From positions 3,162,001 to 3,226,000 of the forward strand of contig JAQOTA010000054.1 of NCBI GenBank assembly GCA_029532415.1: a stretch of 64,000 nt of DNA, in the 5' to 3' direction. A program made the translations under genes and the position numbers. The stretch's first letter is position 1, and each line of letters starts with the position of its first letter. The notes under the pieces are model-generated. The model saw only the letters and a program-made list of their open reading frames with translations. It had not been told where the DNA came from and did not search any database. This document shows positions 1-9,498 of the stretch, piece after piece. This DNA is from Marasmius tenuissimus. Lineage: Eukaryota > Basidiomycota > Agaricomycetes > Agaricales > Marasmiaceae.

Positions 1-1204
1 AGTCGAATGTTCCACTGGTGATACCTTCACCGACGGCTCGACTAGTTACTCGATGGTAGGTCTTCCTTCCTTCTATCCATTCATTATACTGATGTTCGCC
101 TATCGCTAGACTTCTATGTATGTTCCGGAGCCTGTCATTTCTCTGGCTATCAAGTCGAACGGCATTGAAACCCCAAACTTCTCTCGTGCTCTCAATCGGT
201 TCCAGAAGGAGGACCCCACCTTCCGCGTACACGTCGACTCCACCTCTAAGGAGACTATCATTTCCGGAATGGGAGAGCTCCATCTCGAAATCTACGTTGA
301 GCGTATGCGTCGCGAGTACAACGTTGACTGTACTACCGGTAAACCTCGTGTTGCGTTCCGTGAAGCCATCACTCAACGCGCGGACTTCAACTACACGCAC
401 AAGAAGCAGACTGGTGGTGCTGGTCAGTACGCCAAGGTCATTGGGTATATTGAGCCGTTGGATCCGGAGAACGACGTTGAGGGAGAGAGCGGAACGCCCA
501 AAGACAAGGAATTCCTCGACGATGTCATTGGTGGGACCGTCCCGAACAACTTTATCCCTGCCGTTGAGAAGGTGAGATCCTGTTGTTCAACAGTGGTCAG
601 AGTTTGTTTATTGACGTTATGAGTAGGGTTTCTACGAGGCACTGGAGAAGGGTTCGCTTTCAGGAAACCCTATCACTGGATGTCGTCTCGTTCTTCAGGA
701 TGGTGGATACCACATTGTGGATTCGTCTGAACTGGCTTTCAGGCTCGCGACAATCGGTGCTTTCCGTGAAGTATACAATGCCGCCCGTCCTGTCATCCTG
801 GAGCCTATCATGACTGTCGAAGTGGTGGCTCCCGGTGAATTCCAGAGTATGTGTTTTGTGTTCCGCGAGTCTCAGGATCTCAAGGCTGAACATTGCGTTT
901 AGGTGCTGTTATTGGTGGTTTGAACACTCGGCGCGGCACTATCATTGACAGTGAAGTTCGGGATGATGAGTTCACTTGTATAGCTGAGGTTGCACTCAAT
1001 GACATGTTTGGATACTCAAATCAACTTCGTGGGTCAACACAAGGGAAGGGTGAATTCAGCATGGAGTACAAGGTGAGTATGGATATTCTTCCAGAGTGCT
1101 GATACTGATATCACTTGGTCTAGACACACATGCCTGTTTTACCTAACCTTCAGAAGGACATGGAGGAGGCGTATAGAAAGACATTGCCTCAAGCCAAAAA
1201 GTAG
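1..1204 (+). CDS. MEF1: Mitochondrial elongation factor G, 3' exons (5' end outside window)
   Basis: Encodes the C-terminal part of the mitochondrial translation elongation GTPase EF-G1, which moves tRNAs and mRNA on the mitoribosome. I read five exons: 1-55, 110-571, 627-846, 903-1072 and 1124-1204, with GT-AG introns of 51-56 nt. Joined, they give domain II to V sequence: [11 protein letters not shown] and [18 protein letters not shown] (domain III), [10 protein letters not shown] and GFYEALEKG (domain IV), and [13 protein letters not shown] plus a domain V end rich in [20 protein letters not shown]. The stop is TAG at 1202-1204. The GTP-binding N-terminus lies upstream of the window. The frame is intact across every junction, so this looks like a functional host gene, unlike nearly everything downstream. 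Splice sites are inferred from frame continuity and family conservation. Confidence 0.95.
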
Positions 1205-2077
1205 AGGATTGATGTTGTCACACATTGAAGTATAGTAGAGCAAGTACCATAATATCATCTCTAGAGTATAATCATAGATTAGCCACACTCATATGTATAC
1301 ACTGGTGTTGGTAGGGTCAGTGATTAGTTGGTGGCTTTTTAAAAATTCACCACTGGCAGAGTCTGGTACTGGTGAGCTGAAATCAAAAACAAGATGTGGG
1401 GAAGAATCTGCCAGATATGGGTCAGTTTGAGACCCAAATAGAGCATGTTGTATGTGCAGACTGCCAGTCTTTGGGTTGACCCAAACACTGGGGGCAGAAG
1501 GTGTCTTGGTTGAGTCTCAACTGAGATGGTCTCAGGTGAGATCAACTTGAGGACAACTTGATTCCTCATGGCGAGAGATTGGTGGAGTTTCGATAAATAA
1601 GAAATGTAATGTAGTCATTAGAATAATATTGTATGCCAACAAAAAAATTGTGTGTAGACAGTGTTATCATGCATCTGCCCATGAAAGCAGGACACGTGTC
1701 CCTTCATCACTTTGCTACCAGCCTGACCTATCCTTTCAGCTGACTGGCAGCAATGAGCGTCAATTCCCTCTCTCCCATTCTCAACACCAAAGTTTTTGTG
1801 CTGTTGGGTGAGTTCTCTGTCTTTTAACAGGGCCATATACTCCAACATTGGTTTCCTCTCCCCAAACTCTGTAGCTTGTCTTCATCTGAGCTGTTGTAGG
1901 TTATGGACTTGGAACCCACCCATCAATTGTCTGCTTACACTGATAGTAGAACAAGGCTAGGTTTAAACAAGCCCATCCCAAGTCCTCTGTTCAGCTTTTG
2001 ACTCAGGGTCTTGGTTTGAATGGGTCTTGGTTTGAATGTGACGTGGCAGGAAGTTGGTGTGGCAGGACCTAAAAGTC
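1205..2077. other. Intergenic, no gene seen
   Basis: This holds the 3' flank of the EF-G gene and then sequence I cannot assign. The only structure seen is an exact 16-bp tandem duplication (unit GGGTCTTGGTTTGAAT at 2006-2021 and 2022-2037). The short open frames here have no recognisable family signature. Confidence 0.6.
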
Positions 2078-2131
2078 CGTTGTAAAACACCACTCGTGGT
2101 GTATAATAAAATCTAACTTGCAGGTCAAATC

Positions 2132-2577
2132 TGTCATGAACGGCCTCTGTGACTGGGAACCTCTCAGGCTATCCAATCTGAGACTAGGGATCAAGGGTGA
2201 AATAGATAGCTATTGAGCAAGTACACCCTCAACATAGCACAAGCTGGGCAAGTAGTATGGACAAAATGGACAAGCTGGGGAACTACCTGCAAGTGACCAT
2301 AAGTATATATGACAGTCCCAAGCTGTACAATGATCATGGGAATGAACTGTAAAGGGATAAATGATGTATCTATGGATCTGATCAAAGGGGACCATGTACA
2401 CATCAGTGGGAAACACAGGTAACAATGTATCAAGGAAAGAATGATATGGAACATCATAGAATGAAATGGGGATCATACAGTGATGCTGGGACATGTATCT
2501 GTGTAAAAAGAAGTGGAAACAAAGGGATGTTGACCAAGGGACTGGAAAAGTGAAAAATAGTGGGTAGATTTGTAACA
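2132..2577 (-). mobile_element. Solo LTR, family alpha, with 5-bp target duplication
   Basis: A 446-bp TG...CA-bounded LTR (TGTCATGAACGG ... TTGTAACA on +) flanked by AAATC at 2127-2131 and 2578-2582. The sister element copy at 9499-12086 shows the uninterrupted site (GGTCAAATCCTCCCAACA near 9544), which fixes both boundaries. It is related to the LTR of Gypsy-1 (4996-5503) and to those at 7221 and 32729, in reverse orientation to Gypsy-1. A solo LTR is the usual product of recombination between the two LTRs of a full element. Confidence 0.9.
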
Positions 2578-4064
2578 AAATCCTCCCAACACACAAGAGT
2601 GTAGCTGAAGGGTGCAGGAATTGGGGATCGGTGTTGATCATAGGTTCCGCTCTTAGCCAGACTGTAATAGTAGGCTGAAGGAAATCTGACTCAAGAAACT
2701 ATCCAACTAAGGTAGCTTCACCTCTGAAATCAGTTCAGAGGTCAAAAGTGGGGTTCAGACAAGAGGTTGATAGGTTGTTTCAGCAAATGTGAAGTTTGTT
2801 TAGTGCTTCGGAAGTGCATTCTTAGGCTTCAACTAGCTTCAGAACCACTCAAACAGCAAGGGGCAACAAGACAATCAATCAAACAATGGCAATAGGACTC
2901 CAATCAAGTCTGTCAATAACTGGAGACCAACTGTCAACGGTGAACAATAATCCTCAGCCCAATTAGCTTTGGAAGTTCAACAATAGCTCAGCCAGTTAAG
3001 TCGGCGTCGCAGACAAACAATATAAAGTCAAGGTCAAGCAAGTGTTTGATGGATTTTCTATGTTTGTGCAAACAAAGTTCTATTCTGTTCTAATGTCTCT
3101 CCAGAAGTGCTCCCAAGTCAACTAACTACCCAACAAGTGGATTAGCTTTGTATCCTCTAAATACTAATTGTACGGATTGCTTGGGGATTCTTGATGAAAA
3201 CCCCACTGCTTATATACCCTAGGATGCTCTAATTCTACCTAATTGTACAAATATTGAATAAATCATGCCTTGGAAGCATGAACTACCTACTTTGAAATAT
3301 ACTTGGAGAGTTTTGTGTTTAATCTACACTTTTGAACCCCAAAGTCAAAACCAACAATTTGCTTCAGAAGTATCATCAGCCTCAAACATTCTCTAACATT
3401 CTTTTCTTTCAGGTCTCTCCTATCAACAGTCCTGTTCTGCCTATCTGCTTCTGCAGCATTGATTCTCTGGTTCTAGACTCATCAATTGTCACAGGTCATC
3501 TCATTCTGTCTGTCTCCGAAGCTTGTACTCCCCTCTCCTGAAGCAAAGTACTGCCTCTGAAGTATTATTAGATGCCTATACTCATTAAGCTACCCAGCTG
3601 TTCATAGCCAGGTTGATATCTCTTCTTCATCCTGGATAGTTCTGAAGCCTTGCCATCCATTCAGAGGCCCCACTATCCAATCCTTGTATCTTGGATACTG
3701 GGTAATAGTTCAACTATTCAGCCAGAACTTCTACTTAATTCTTCAGCACACCATTCCTTTCTCTTCTAGTCTCTAGCCCTCCAGTACAGTTGAGCTCTGC
3801 ATTTGCTAGCTGGTGTAACTTACACCTTTAGTACTGTCGATATCTCAATGTACAAGTGGTAGGAAGGTTTGTCAAAGGTGCAACATCTCCAATCACTCCT
3901 TGATCATTGTTTAGTGTCCAGTGCCTGGTTTGGATCCACTCCTCTGAAGTGCTAATTTCCTAGTTTCTGAAGTGGAATTTCCACTTTGGCATCAAGTCCA
4001 GAGGCAAATAAAAGCAAGTATTAGGTTGAACCAATCCCTTGCTTACTTTCCCCCCAAGTGCACC

Positions 4065-4764
4065 ATGACATGCTTGCATAACATTGAAGATCACTTCCAC
4101 AACTTGCTCTATAGTAAGTCAAAACATTTTCTAGGTTCTGAAGCAGCTTTCTGACCTCCTCTTCTCTGCAGAGTTGTATAAGCTCTGGTGGTATCCAATA
4201 GATTATTCTGACTAGATTAAGGAGCACTGCATCATCCTACCCATTCCACTCAACACAGAACAAGAGGCTATCCTTAAAATTGTCTTCCAGCACTTCTTCC
4301 TCAGTCACCACAGGTCCATCTACTGGGGCGATGTGATCTGTTACAACATGATTCAAGACAAAATCTATCTCTGTGGAGACACCTTTGACCTCTTCATTCC
4401 TTGTGATGCCAGGTCAATAGTTGACATGGTTGCTGAGTCTATCACTCAAGTTGGTTTTCTTGACTTCAAAACTGCTCATACTCCCAGTGCCATCAACACT
4501 TGAATTGACGTCATTGTCAGTTGTGCTGAGTGCCCAGCACCTCTGAAGCTTGATTATACCAAGCTCTCATTCTTCAAGTACTCCCCTGTAATGGGTTGTT
4601 GGCTTTCTCAATCCTTCTCCTTCTATAATCCTATCTTATGCAATCCATTCTATACTGACTATCTAGATCATGAAGCCTTCATTGATTCTTACTATCCTGA
4701 AGACTTTGACATAGATAATTACTTTGGTTGGGACAAGGTAGCCTGAGCCAATATGGATGACTAG
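4065..4764 (+). pseudogene. Element B reading frame, copy 1 (unknown protein, broken)
   Basis: Same two-exon frame as in copies 2 and 3. It begins MTCLHNIEDHFHNLL, has a short GT-AG intron, then LYKLWWYPIDYSD-like sequence, an ILPIPL..E..AIL block, YWG, FFKYSPVMG.WLSQSFSFYNPIL, SYYPED and FGWDKVA, ending in MDD. Copy 1 has several stops: TGA inside the DAVIS-like block where copy 3 has TGG, and TGA near FGWDKVA. At one place copies 2 and 3 have TGA while copy 1 keeps CAA. I do not recognise the family. About 215 residues if intact. Confidence 0.55.
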
Positions 4765-4995
4765 CATAGCTTGTATACCTATTATACTTGGTAAGACAGC
4801 TGGTTCCACCAGTGGATCTGAATTCGAAAAGTTTGGGACAAGTTGATATTCTTGTTTTACATGGGGCATAGAGTAGAGTTTCAAAGCTATGAAACCAATC
4901 ATGAAATGGAATTGAGAAAGGAAGAAGTTCCTGGGCTCAGAAGTTTCCACCATTCAAGACCAGGAATATTTGTAGGAGTATAGTTGATTCACATC

Positions 4996-5503
4996 TGTCA
5001 CAAACTGCCACTATTCTTTTGTCCTGTCCACCCCGGTGCCGGCCCTACTTCCCTGGATCTTGCCATTTACCATCACCAGAGTCATTCCAATCAATTCTCC
5101 CATTGACATAGCATTGGCACCTGTCATCCTCATTTACTTATTGGCCATATCAGTTATTTTGGTCTTTCATCATGGAACAATCATCTTTTGATCTCTTTCT
5201 CATACCTTACCATCGGTTACAACTATACATGTTTGGTTTGACTTCCCCGCTTTTCTCTCATGGATACTTTTGACAGTTCTCATCATTTCATTCACTCCTT
5301 GTGATGCATATTCTCATATATACTCATGGTCTCTGTAGGTAGTTTCTCAGCTTGTCCACTTTGTCTCCCCACTGCTTGTAGCACTTGTGCTGGGTTGAGC
5401 TTTTGGCTGCTCAATCTACTCTTTTACTTTTCTATCAACTAGTCTTATCTCTAAGTGAGTTCAGGTGGCTTGAGAGGTTTCTTCACAGAGGCCATTTGTG
5501 ACA
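4996..5503 (+). repeat. 5' LTR of Gypsy-1, family alpha
   Basis: Begins TGTCACAAACTGCC and ends GCCATTTGTGACA, so the TGTCACAAA ends are inverted. It aligns (reversed) with the solo LTRs at 2132 and 7221, for example through CATATATACTCATGG and AGCTTGTCCACTTTGTC. The bases on its two sides are not a direct repeat (ACATC, CTTGG), as expected when only the 5' LTR of an element is preserved. The internal region follows at once. Confidence 0.75.
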
Positions 5504-5504
5504 C

Positions 5505-5958
5505 TTGGACAAGCTCCTTTTACTCTCACCCCACTTTGTTGGCACACTGGCACATATTGACGCATACCCCTACCCAGGGATTGCCCCATCCTTTAGCAGA
5601 ACCTTAAACCGTGAAGAACTTGGTCACAGAATACTCCGGAGTCCTGAGAGATATAACAATTGCTGGGTTAATACACACCGTGCAGTGTGGACCTCAGGTG
5701 AAGACTCCACTTTCTACAATCAGTACCTACTAGTGAGGGTCTTTGAATTCACAGATCCATTATCCTATACCAAGGCCACCTTTGCATTACTCAACTCTTT
5801 GACACCCCTTTACCCACTCTTGCACAACGTATTCCTGCTATTATTCCTGAAAGAGAATTTACCTTTGTTTCCAACTTATTTTTCACACTTTCTGGTCATC
5901 TTCTATATCCTAATCTCCAAGCTCGTGCTCTTTCCTTCATCCTCATTGAATAATCTCA
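5505..5958 (+). CDS. Gypsy-1 leader frame upstream of gag
   Basis: Open from directly after the LTR. It contains the block WVNTHRAVWTSG followed by FEFTD, which lines up with WVASHRLVWVVN ... FLRTD in the equivalent position of Gypsy-2 (21122-21562). Conservation between two diverged elements suggests it was coding. Its function is unknown; it could be the N-terminal part of gag read through a frameshift, or a separate small frame. Confidence 0.4.
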
Positions 5959-8167
5959 TTGCCCAACATTGCTTCACCCTCCCGGCAACGAGGACCTCGA
6001 GAAACTGCAAGAGCACCTAGTCCAGAACCAAGTCCAGAACCTCAGTATCCCCGCCCTTTTCCTTTACCACATCGGATTGAACCTGGAGACGGAGAGAGAC
6101 TTTTTGCAGTACTTGCCAACGTCCGGCAAGAAGTTGACTGGCTAGATCAGCCCACCTCAAACAGACAACATGGCTGGTATATTGTTGGAGAAACACAAGC
6201 AGAGAACTGTTGGTTGACAGCTGCTGAGGAGAGAGAGTTACGCGTCTTCATTTCTCCAGAGCAAACCCGTACGTCACCAACTATCAAAGAAGAACATATT
6301 AGTCCTGTTCCCCTTAGACCAATTCCTCAACCAAAATCTGAGTCCTCACCATCAACCAATATGTCAGAACACGAAACATCTCCCAATCAACCAGCTACTA
6401 CCAATCCCACCCACAATCGTCCATCATCCTGACCAGAATCATCAATCAACTTGGGAGCAGGGTCGGATAAGGCTGCCTGTACCTCCTTTCCCAGTGAGAT
6501 AGGTGTCAAGCCTGAGAACTGGGAAGGGAACCATGTCAAGACCAACAGATTTGTCAATAAATTCAGAAACTACCTTGCACTGAATGAAGACAGGTACCCC
6601 ACTGTAGTGGACCAACAAGCGCTTTTCCTCTCATTACTAGGTGGAGATATTGGTGCAGCATGGGCAGATAGGTGTATGGAGGAGATATATGGATGGGGTA
6701 GTGATGATGAAGGAAGTGATTGGGGTAGCAGTGACAGTGACCACCAGGACAATAATGTGGATCCTGCAGGCCAACAAACTGGAGTTGCAAGCTCTACATC
6801 ATCCTCTAGGAAGTCTGTTAAGTGGCCAACCCTCGATTCTCTCTTGAAACAATTCAAGAAGGACTTTGCTCCACTTGATCCCAAAGGCAAGGCTCAGACC
6901 GCTATTGAGACCATCACCATGACTGGGGACCTGGCTGACATCAACAAGTACATTTCCAAATTTGAACAACATGCAGCTGTCTCTAAGCTGGGAGAGGAGG
7001 CACTTTTGCTCTTCTTCAAGCGTGGACTTCATCCCAAGCTAGTTGATTGGGTGTCTGGGACATACCCAAGGCCAAAGGGATTAGAGGGTTACAAGAAGCG
7101 AGCTGTAGAGTTGCAGAATGAGTATTTGAGTCGCAGGGCAGAAGCTGCACGCTGGAAGAACACTCGCCTGGGGAACTATATCACTTGTTCCCAAACAACT
7201 ACCACATCTACTACCACGGGTGTCAGGAACGCAGCAAGTGACTAGGAAGCCCCTCAGGCCACTGTCAAGGTCAAGGGATCAAAGAAGGATAGATAGACTG
7301 TGAGTAGGACATAGACTACACAGTACATGCTGGAAACAAGCACTATGTGACAAAGTTGTCAGACTGAGGAACTATCTACAGAGGCCATGAGTATATATGA
7401 CAGAACTAAGCTGTACTATGATCATGGGAACGAAGGTCAAAGAGGATAAATGAAAGATCAATGATCAAGATCAAAGGAATGTTGTAGAAACAAGTAGAAC
7501 ATCAAAGAATAACTTGTACATCAGTAACAAGATGGAAACCATGTAGAATGATGAAGGACATCATGGGATGATCTATGGGAACCAAAGTGTGATGCTGGAA
7601 ACATGTAACAAGGTGAAATGAAGGGAAAATCATAGAAGAAAGACCTGGGACCAAGGAAAGGGAAAAACAGTAGGGTGATTCGTAACAATGGGTAGAGTTG
7701 CTGCAGATGCTGGAGCATCAAAGGAAGTCAATGCCTTTAAGGCTCCAGGTGCATCCTTGCCCCTTATTCCTCTGAAAAAGCTGACTCCTGAGGAACGACA
7801 GTGGTGTGTTGATAAAGGACTTTGCTTCAGATGTCGACAACCAGGTCATCAAGGATATGAATGTCCTACATTTCCACCAACCAACCAGCAATTAGGACAA
7901 TTCATTCCTATCCAGCGTCCCACAGGCACTAATATCCATGCCACTACTCCTGGATCTTTTTCATCCTCTGTTCCATCATCTTTCTCTGTATCACCATCCT
8001 TCTCTTCTACCCCTATGAACAATCTTGCTACCACTTCCCCTTTCTCTACCCCTGACTATATGAAAGAAATCACCGAGACATTCAACAATATTCAGAAGCT
8101 GGACCCAGAAACCAAGGCTGCCACTGCTGCACATTGGAGGGACCTTGGCAACAAGAAGGATTTTTGA
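5959..8167 (+). pseudogene. Gypsy-1 gag, interrupted by a solo LTR and one stop
   Basis: Gag forms the capsid and nucleocapsid of the retrotransposon particle. The frame starts MPNIASPSRQRGPRE, meets TGA at 6430-6432, and continues in the same frame through the capsid-like block (LEGYKKRAVELQNEYLSRR). It is broken by the LTR at 7221-7687 and resumes with GRVAADAGASKEVN. A CCHC zinc knuckle, CFRCRQPGHQGYEC, follows at about 7822-7863. Removing the LTR and one target-site copy restores the frame (TTG-RVAAD), so the LTR entered an open gag. The stop at 6430 is TGA and could come from CGA. Confidence 0.8.
7221..7687 (-). mobile_element. Solo LTR, family alpha, inside Gypsy-1 gag
   Basis: Runs TGTCAGGAACG ... 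TTCGTAACA on +. It aligns with the solo LTR at 2132-2577 along its length. The flanks are ACGGG (7216-7220) and ATGGG (7688-7692), a 5-bp target duplication with one later change. Orientation is opposite to Gypsy-1, so it is an independent insertion and not part of that element. Confidence 0.85.
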
Positions 8168-8306
8168 TTTCCTCCCCTACCACGTCGTTAGGAGGAGTTG
8201 TACTATTACTTACTGGACTATCTTCGAATCGATTTGATATATTGAACCTACTCTGTGAGCAATCGTTTCCATCAGAATTGAGAATGTCTGCAATCACCAG
8301 AAACAG

Positions 8307-9498
8307 ATAGACTCCATCAATTACACTACAAGTTGAGTTCATAGGGAAGATTACCGGTCAGAAAATCGACGCAGAAGCACTTGTTGATAGTGGAGCAGAA
8401 GGGATCATCATTAATTCAACTTTTGCCCGAAAACATTGTTTCACTCTTCTTCCTGTTTCAACCCCTTTTCCAGTCCGGAATGTGGATGGATCTGAGAATG
8501 TCCTTGGATGGGTTCGATATTTTACCCGACAAAAGCTTTGTATCTATTCTCAAGACCATCTGTCATTCCATGAGGAAACAGCTGAATTCTATGTCACAGA
8601 TATTGGGGATCATGATGTTATACTCGGAACAGATTGGTTGGAGCAGTATAATCCAGAGATCAATTGGATGAACTGAGAGGTGGATATGGTTAGATGTCCT
8701 CCCACATGCATTTGCGAAAATCCACCTGTCAAGAATGTTTGCACCAAGTCAGAGGTAAAATCAACATTTTGGGCATCCAAATCAACAATTCCTTGTTTCT
8801 ATCAGGACTACAAGGTTACTTGGAAAGAGGAGGACAGTGTTCCAGTTCCAGTTACCAAGATTGCTGGAAGTCGCAGACGAGTCTGTTCGTTTGTTGGACA
8901 TCCCCCACTACCATCAAAGCTGTTCACAGAAGATGATGATGGAGAAGTTGAGGTGCCTAGAGATTGGGTAATTAGAGCATTGAAACAAGTCTTTGGAAAA
9001 GAGGACTCTCCAGTGAGCAAACCAGATTTTGAGGACAGTCCTACTATGAATATCCGAGCAGCATTCACAAATGCACAAGCATTAGCAGAGAAACACCATG
9101 CTGCTGATAAAACTCCCAAGAAGCTTGAGGAACTAGTTCCGGAGCAATACTCTGGATTTCTATCAGTTTTTGACAAGAAGATAGCAGAACAGTTACCAGC
9201 ACAAGGAGATTGGGATCATGCCATTGATCTCAAGCCAGATTTCCAACCAAAGACTTGCAAGACATATCCTCTATCACCCAATGAGCAGCAGGAACTTGAT
9301 TCATTCCTCAAGGAGAATTTAGAGAAGGGATATATCCATCCTTCAAAGTCATCAATGGCAAGTCCATTTTTCTTTGTCAAAAAGAAGGATGGAAAGCTAC
9401 AACCTGTACAGGACTATTGGGTGCTCAACATTGGCACTGTCAAGAATGAATACCCACTACCCCTCATATCAGAACTTGTGGATAAACTCAAGGGAGCA
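8307..9498 (+). pseudogene. Gypsy-1 pol: protease and start of reverse transcriptase
   Basis: Protease: VEFIGKITGQKI then the catalytic-type VDSGAEGIIIN and, further on, VILGTDWLEQYNPEINW, as in gypsy retropepsins. A TGA at 8674-8676 interrupts the same frame that goes on with RCPPTCICENPP. RT: the LKPDFQPKTCKTYPLSPNEQQELD linker, then SSMASPFFFVKKKDGKLQPVQDY and YPLPLISELVDKLKGA. The frame stops at 9498 at the edge of element B. The YxDD catalytic box is beyond the break. Confidence 0.85.

Larger units (their letters stand above)
2078..4790 (+). mobile_element. Element B, copy 1 (3' truncated), TIR element of unknown class
   Basis: First of three copies of an unfamiliar element. It starts with CGTTGTAAAACACC, which matches the left end of copies 2 and 3 (CGATGTAAAGCGCC, CGTTGTATAGCGCC). 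Similarity to the other copies runs on until about 4790, where the sequence departs. An LTR is inserted at 2132-2577. Short words of the type GCCTCYGAAG and their complements recur along the element. It carries one recognisable spliced reading frame near its right side (4065-4764). No transposase or reverse transcriptase signature was seen, so the class is open. Confidence 0.7.
4996..9498 (+). mobile_element. Gypsy-1, Ty3/gypsy retrotransposon, 3' part missing
   Basis: Order from the left: 5' LTR (4996-5503), a leader frame, gag with zinc knuckle, aspartic protease and the N-terminal part of reverse transcriptase. The RT ends abruptly at KLKGA where element B copy 2 begins (9499). RNase H, integrase and the 3' LTR are not present. 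A solo LTR of the same family has inserted into gag (7221-7687), and gag and pol carry single in-frame TGA codons at 6430 and 8674. Inactive. Confidence 0.85.

Noticed and set aside
4996..5508. The LTR at 4996-5503 as another solo LTR
   Set aside because: The flanks are not a direct repeat and the gypsy leader frame follows at once, so it is better read as the 5' LTR of Gypsy-1.
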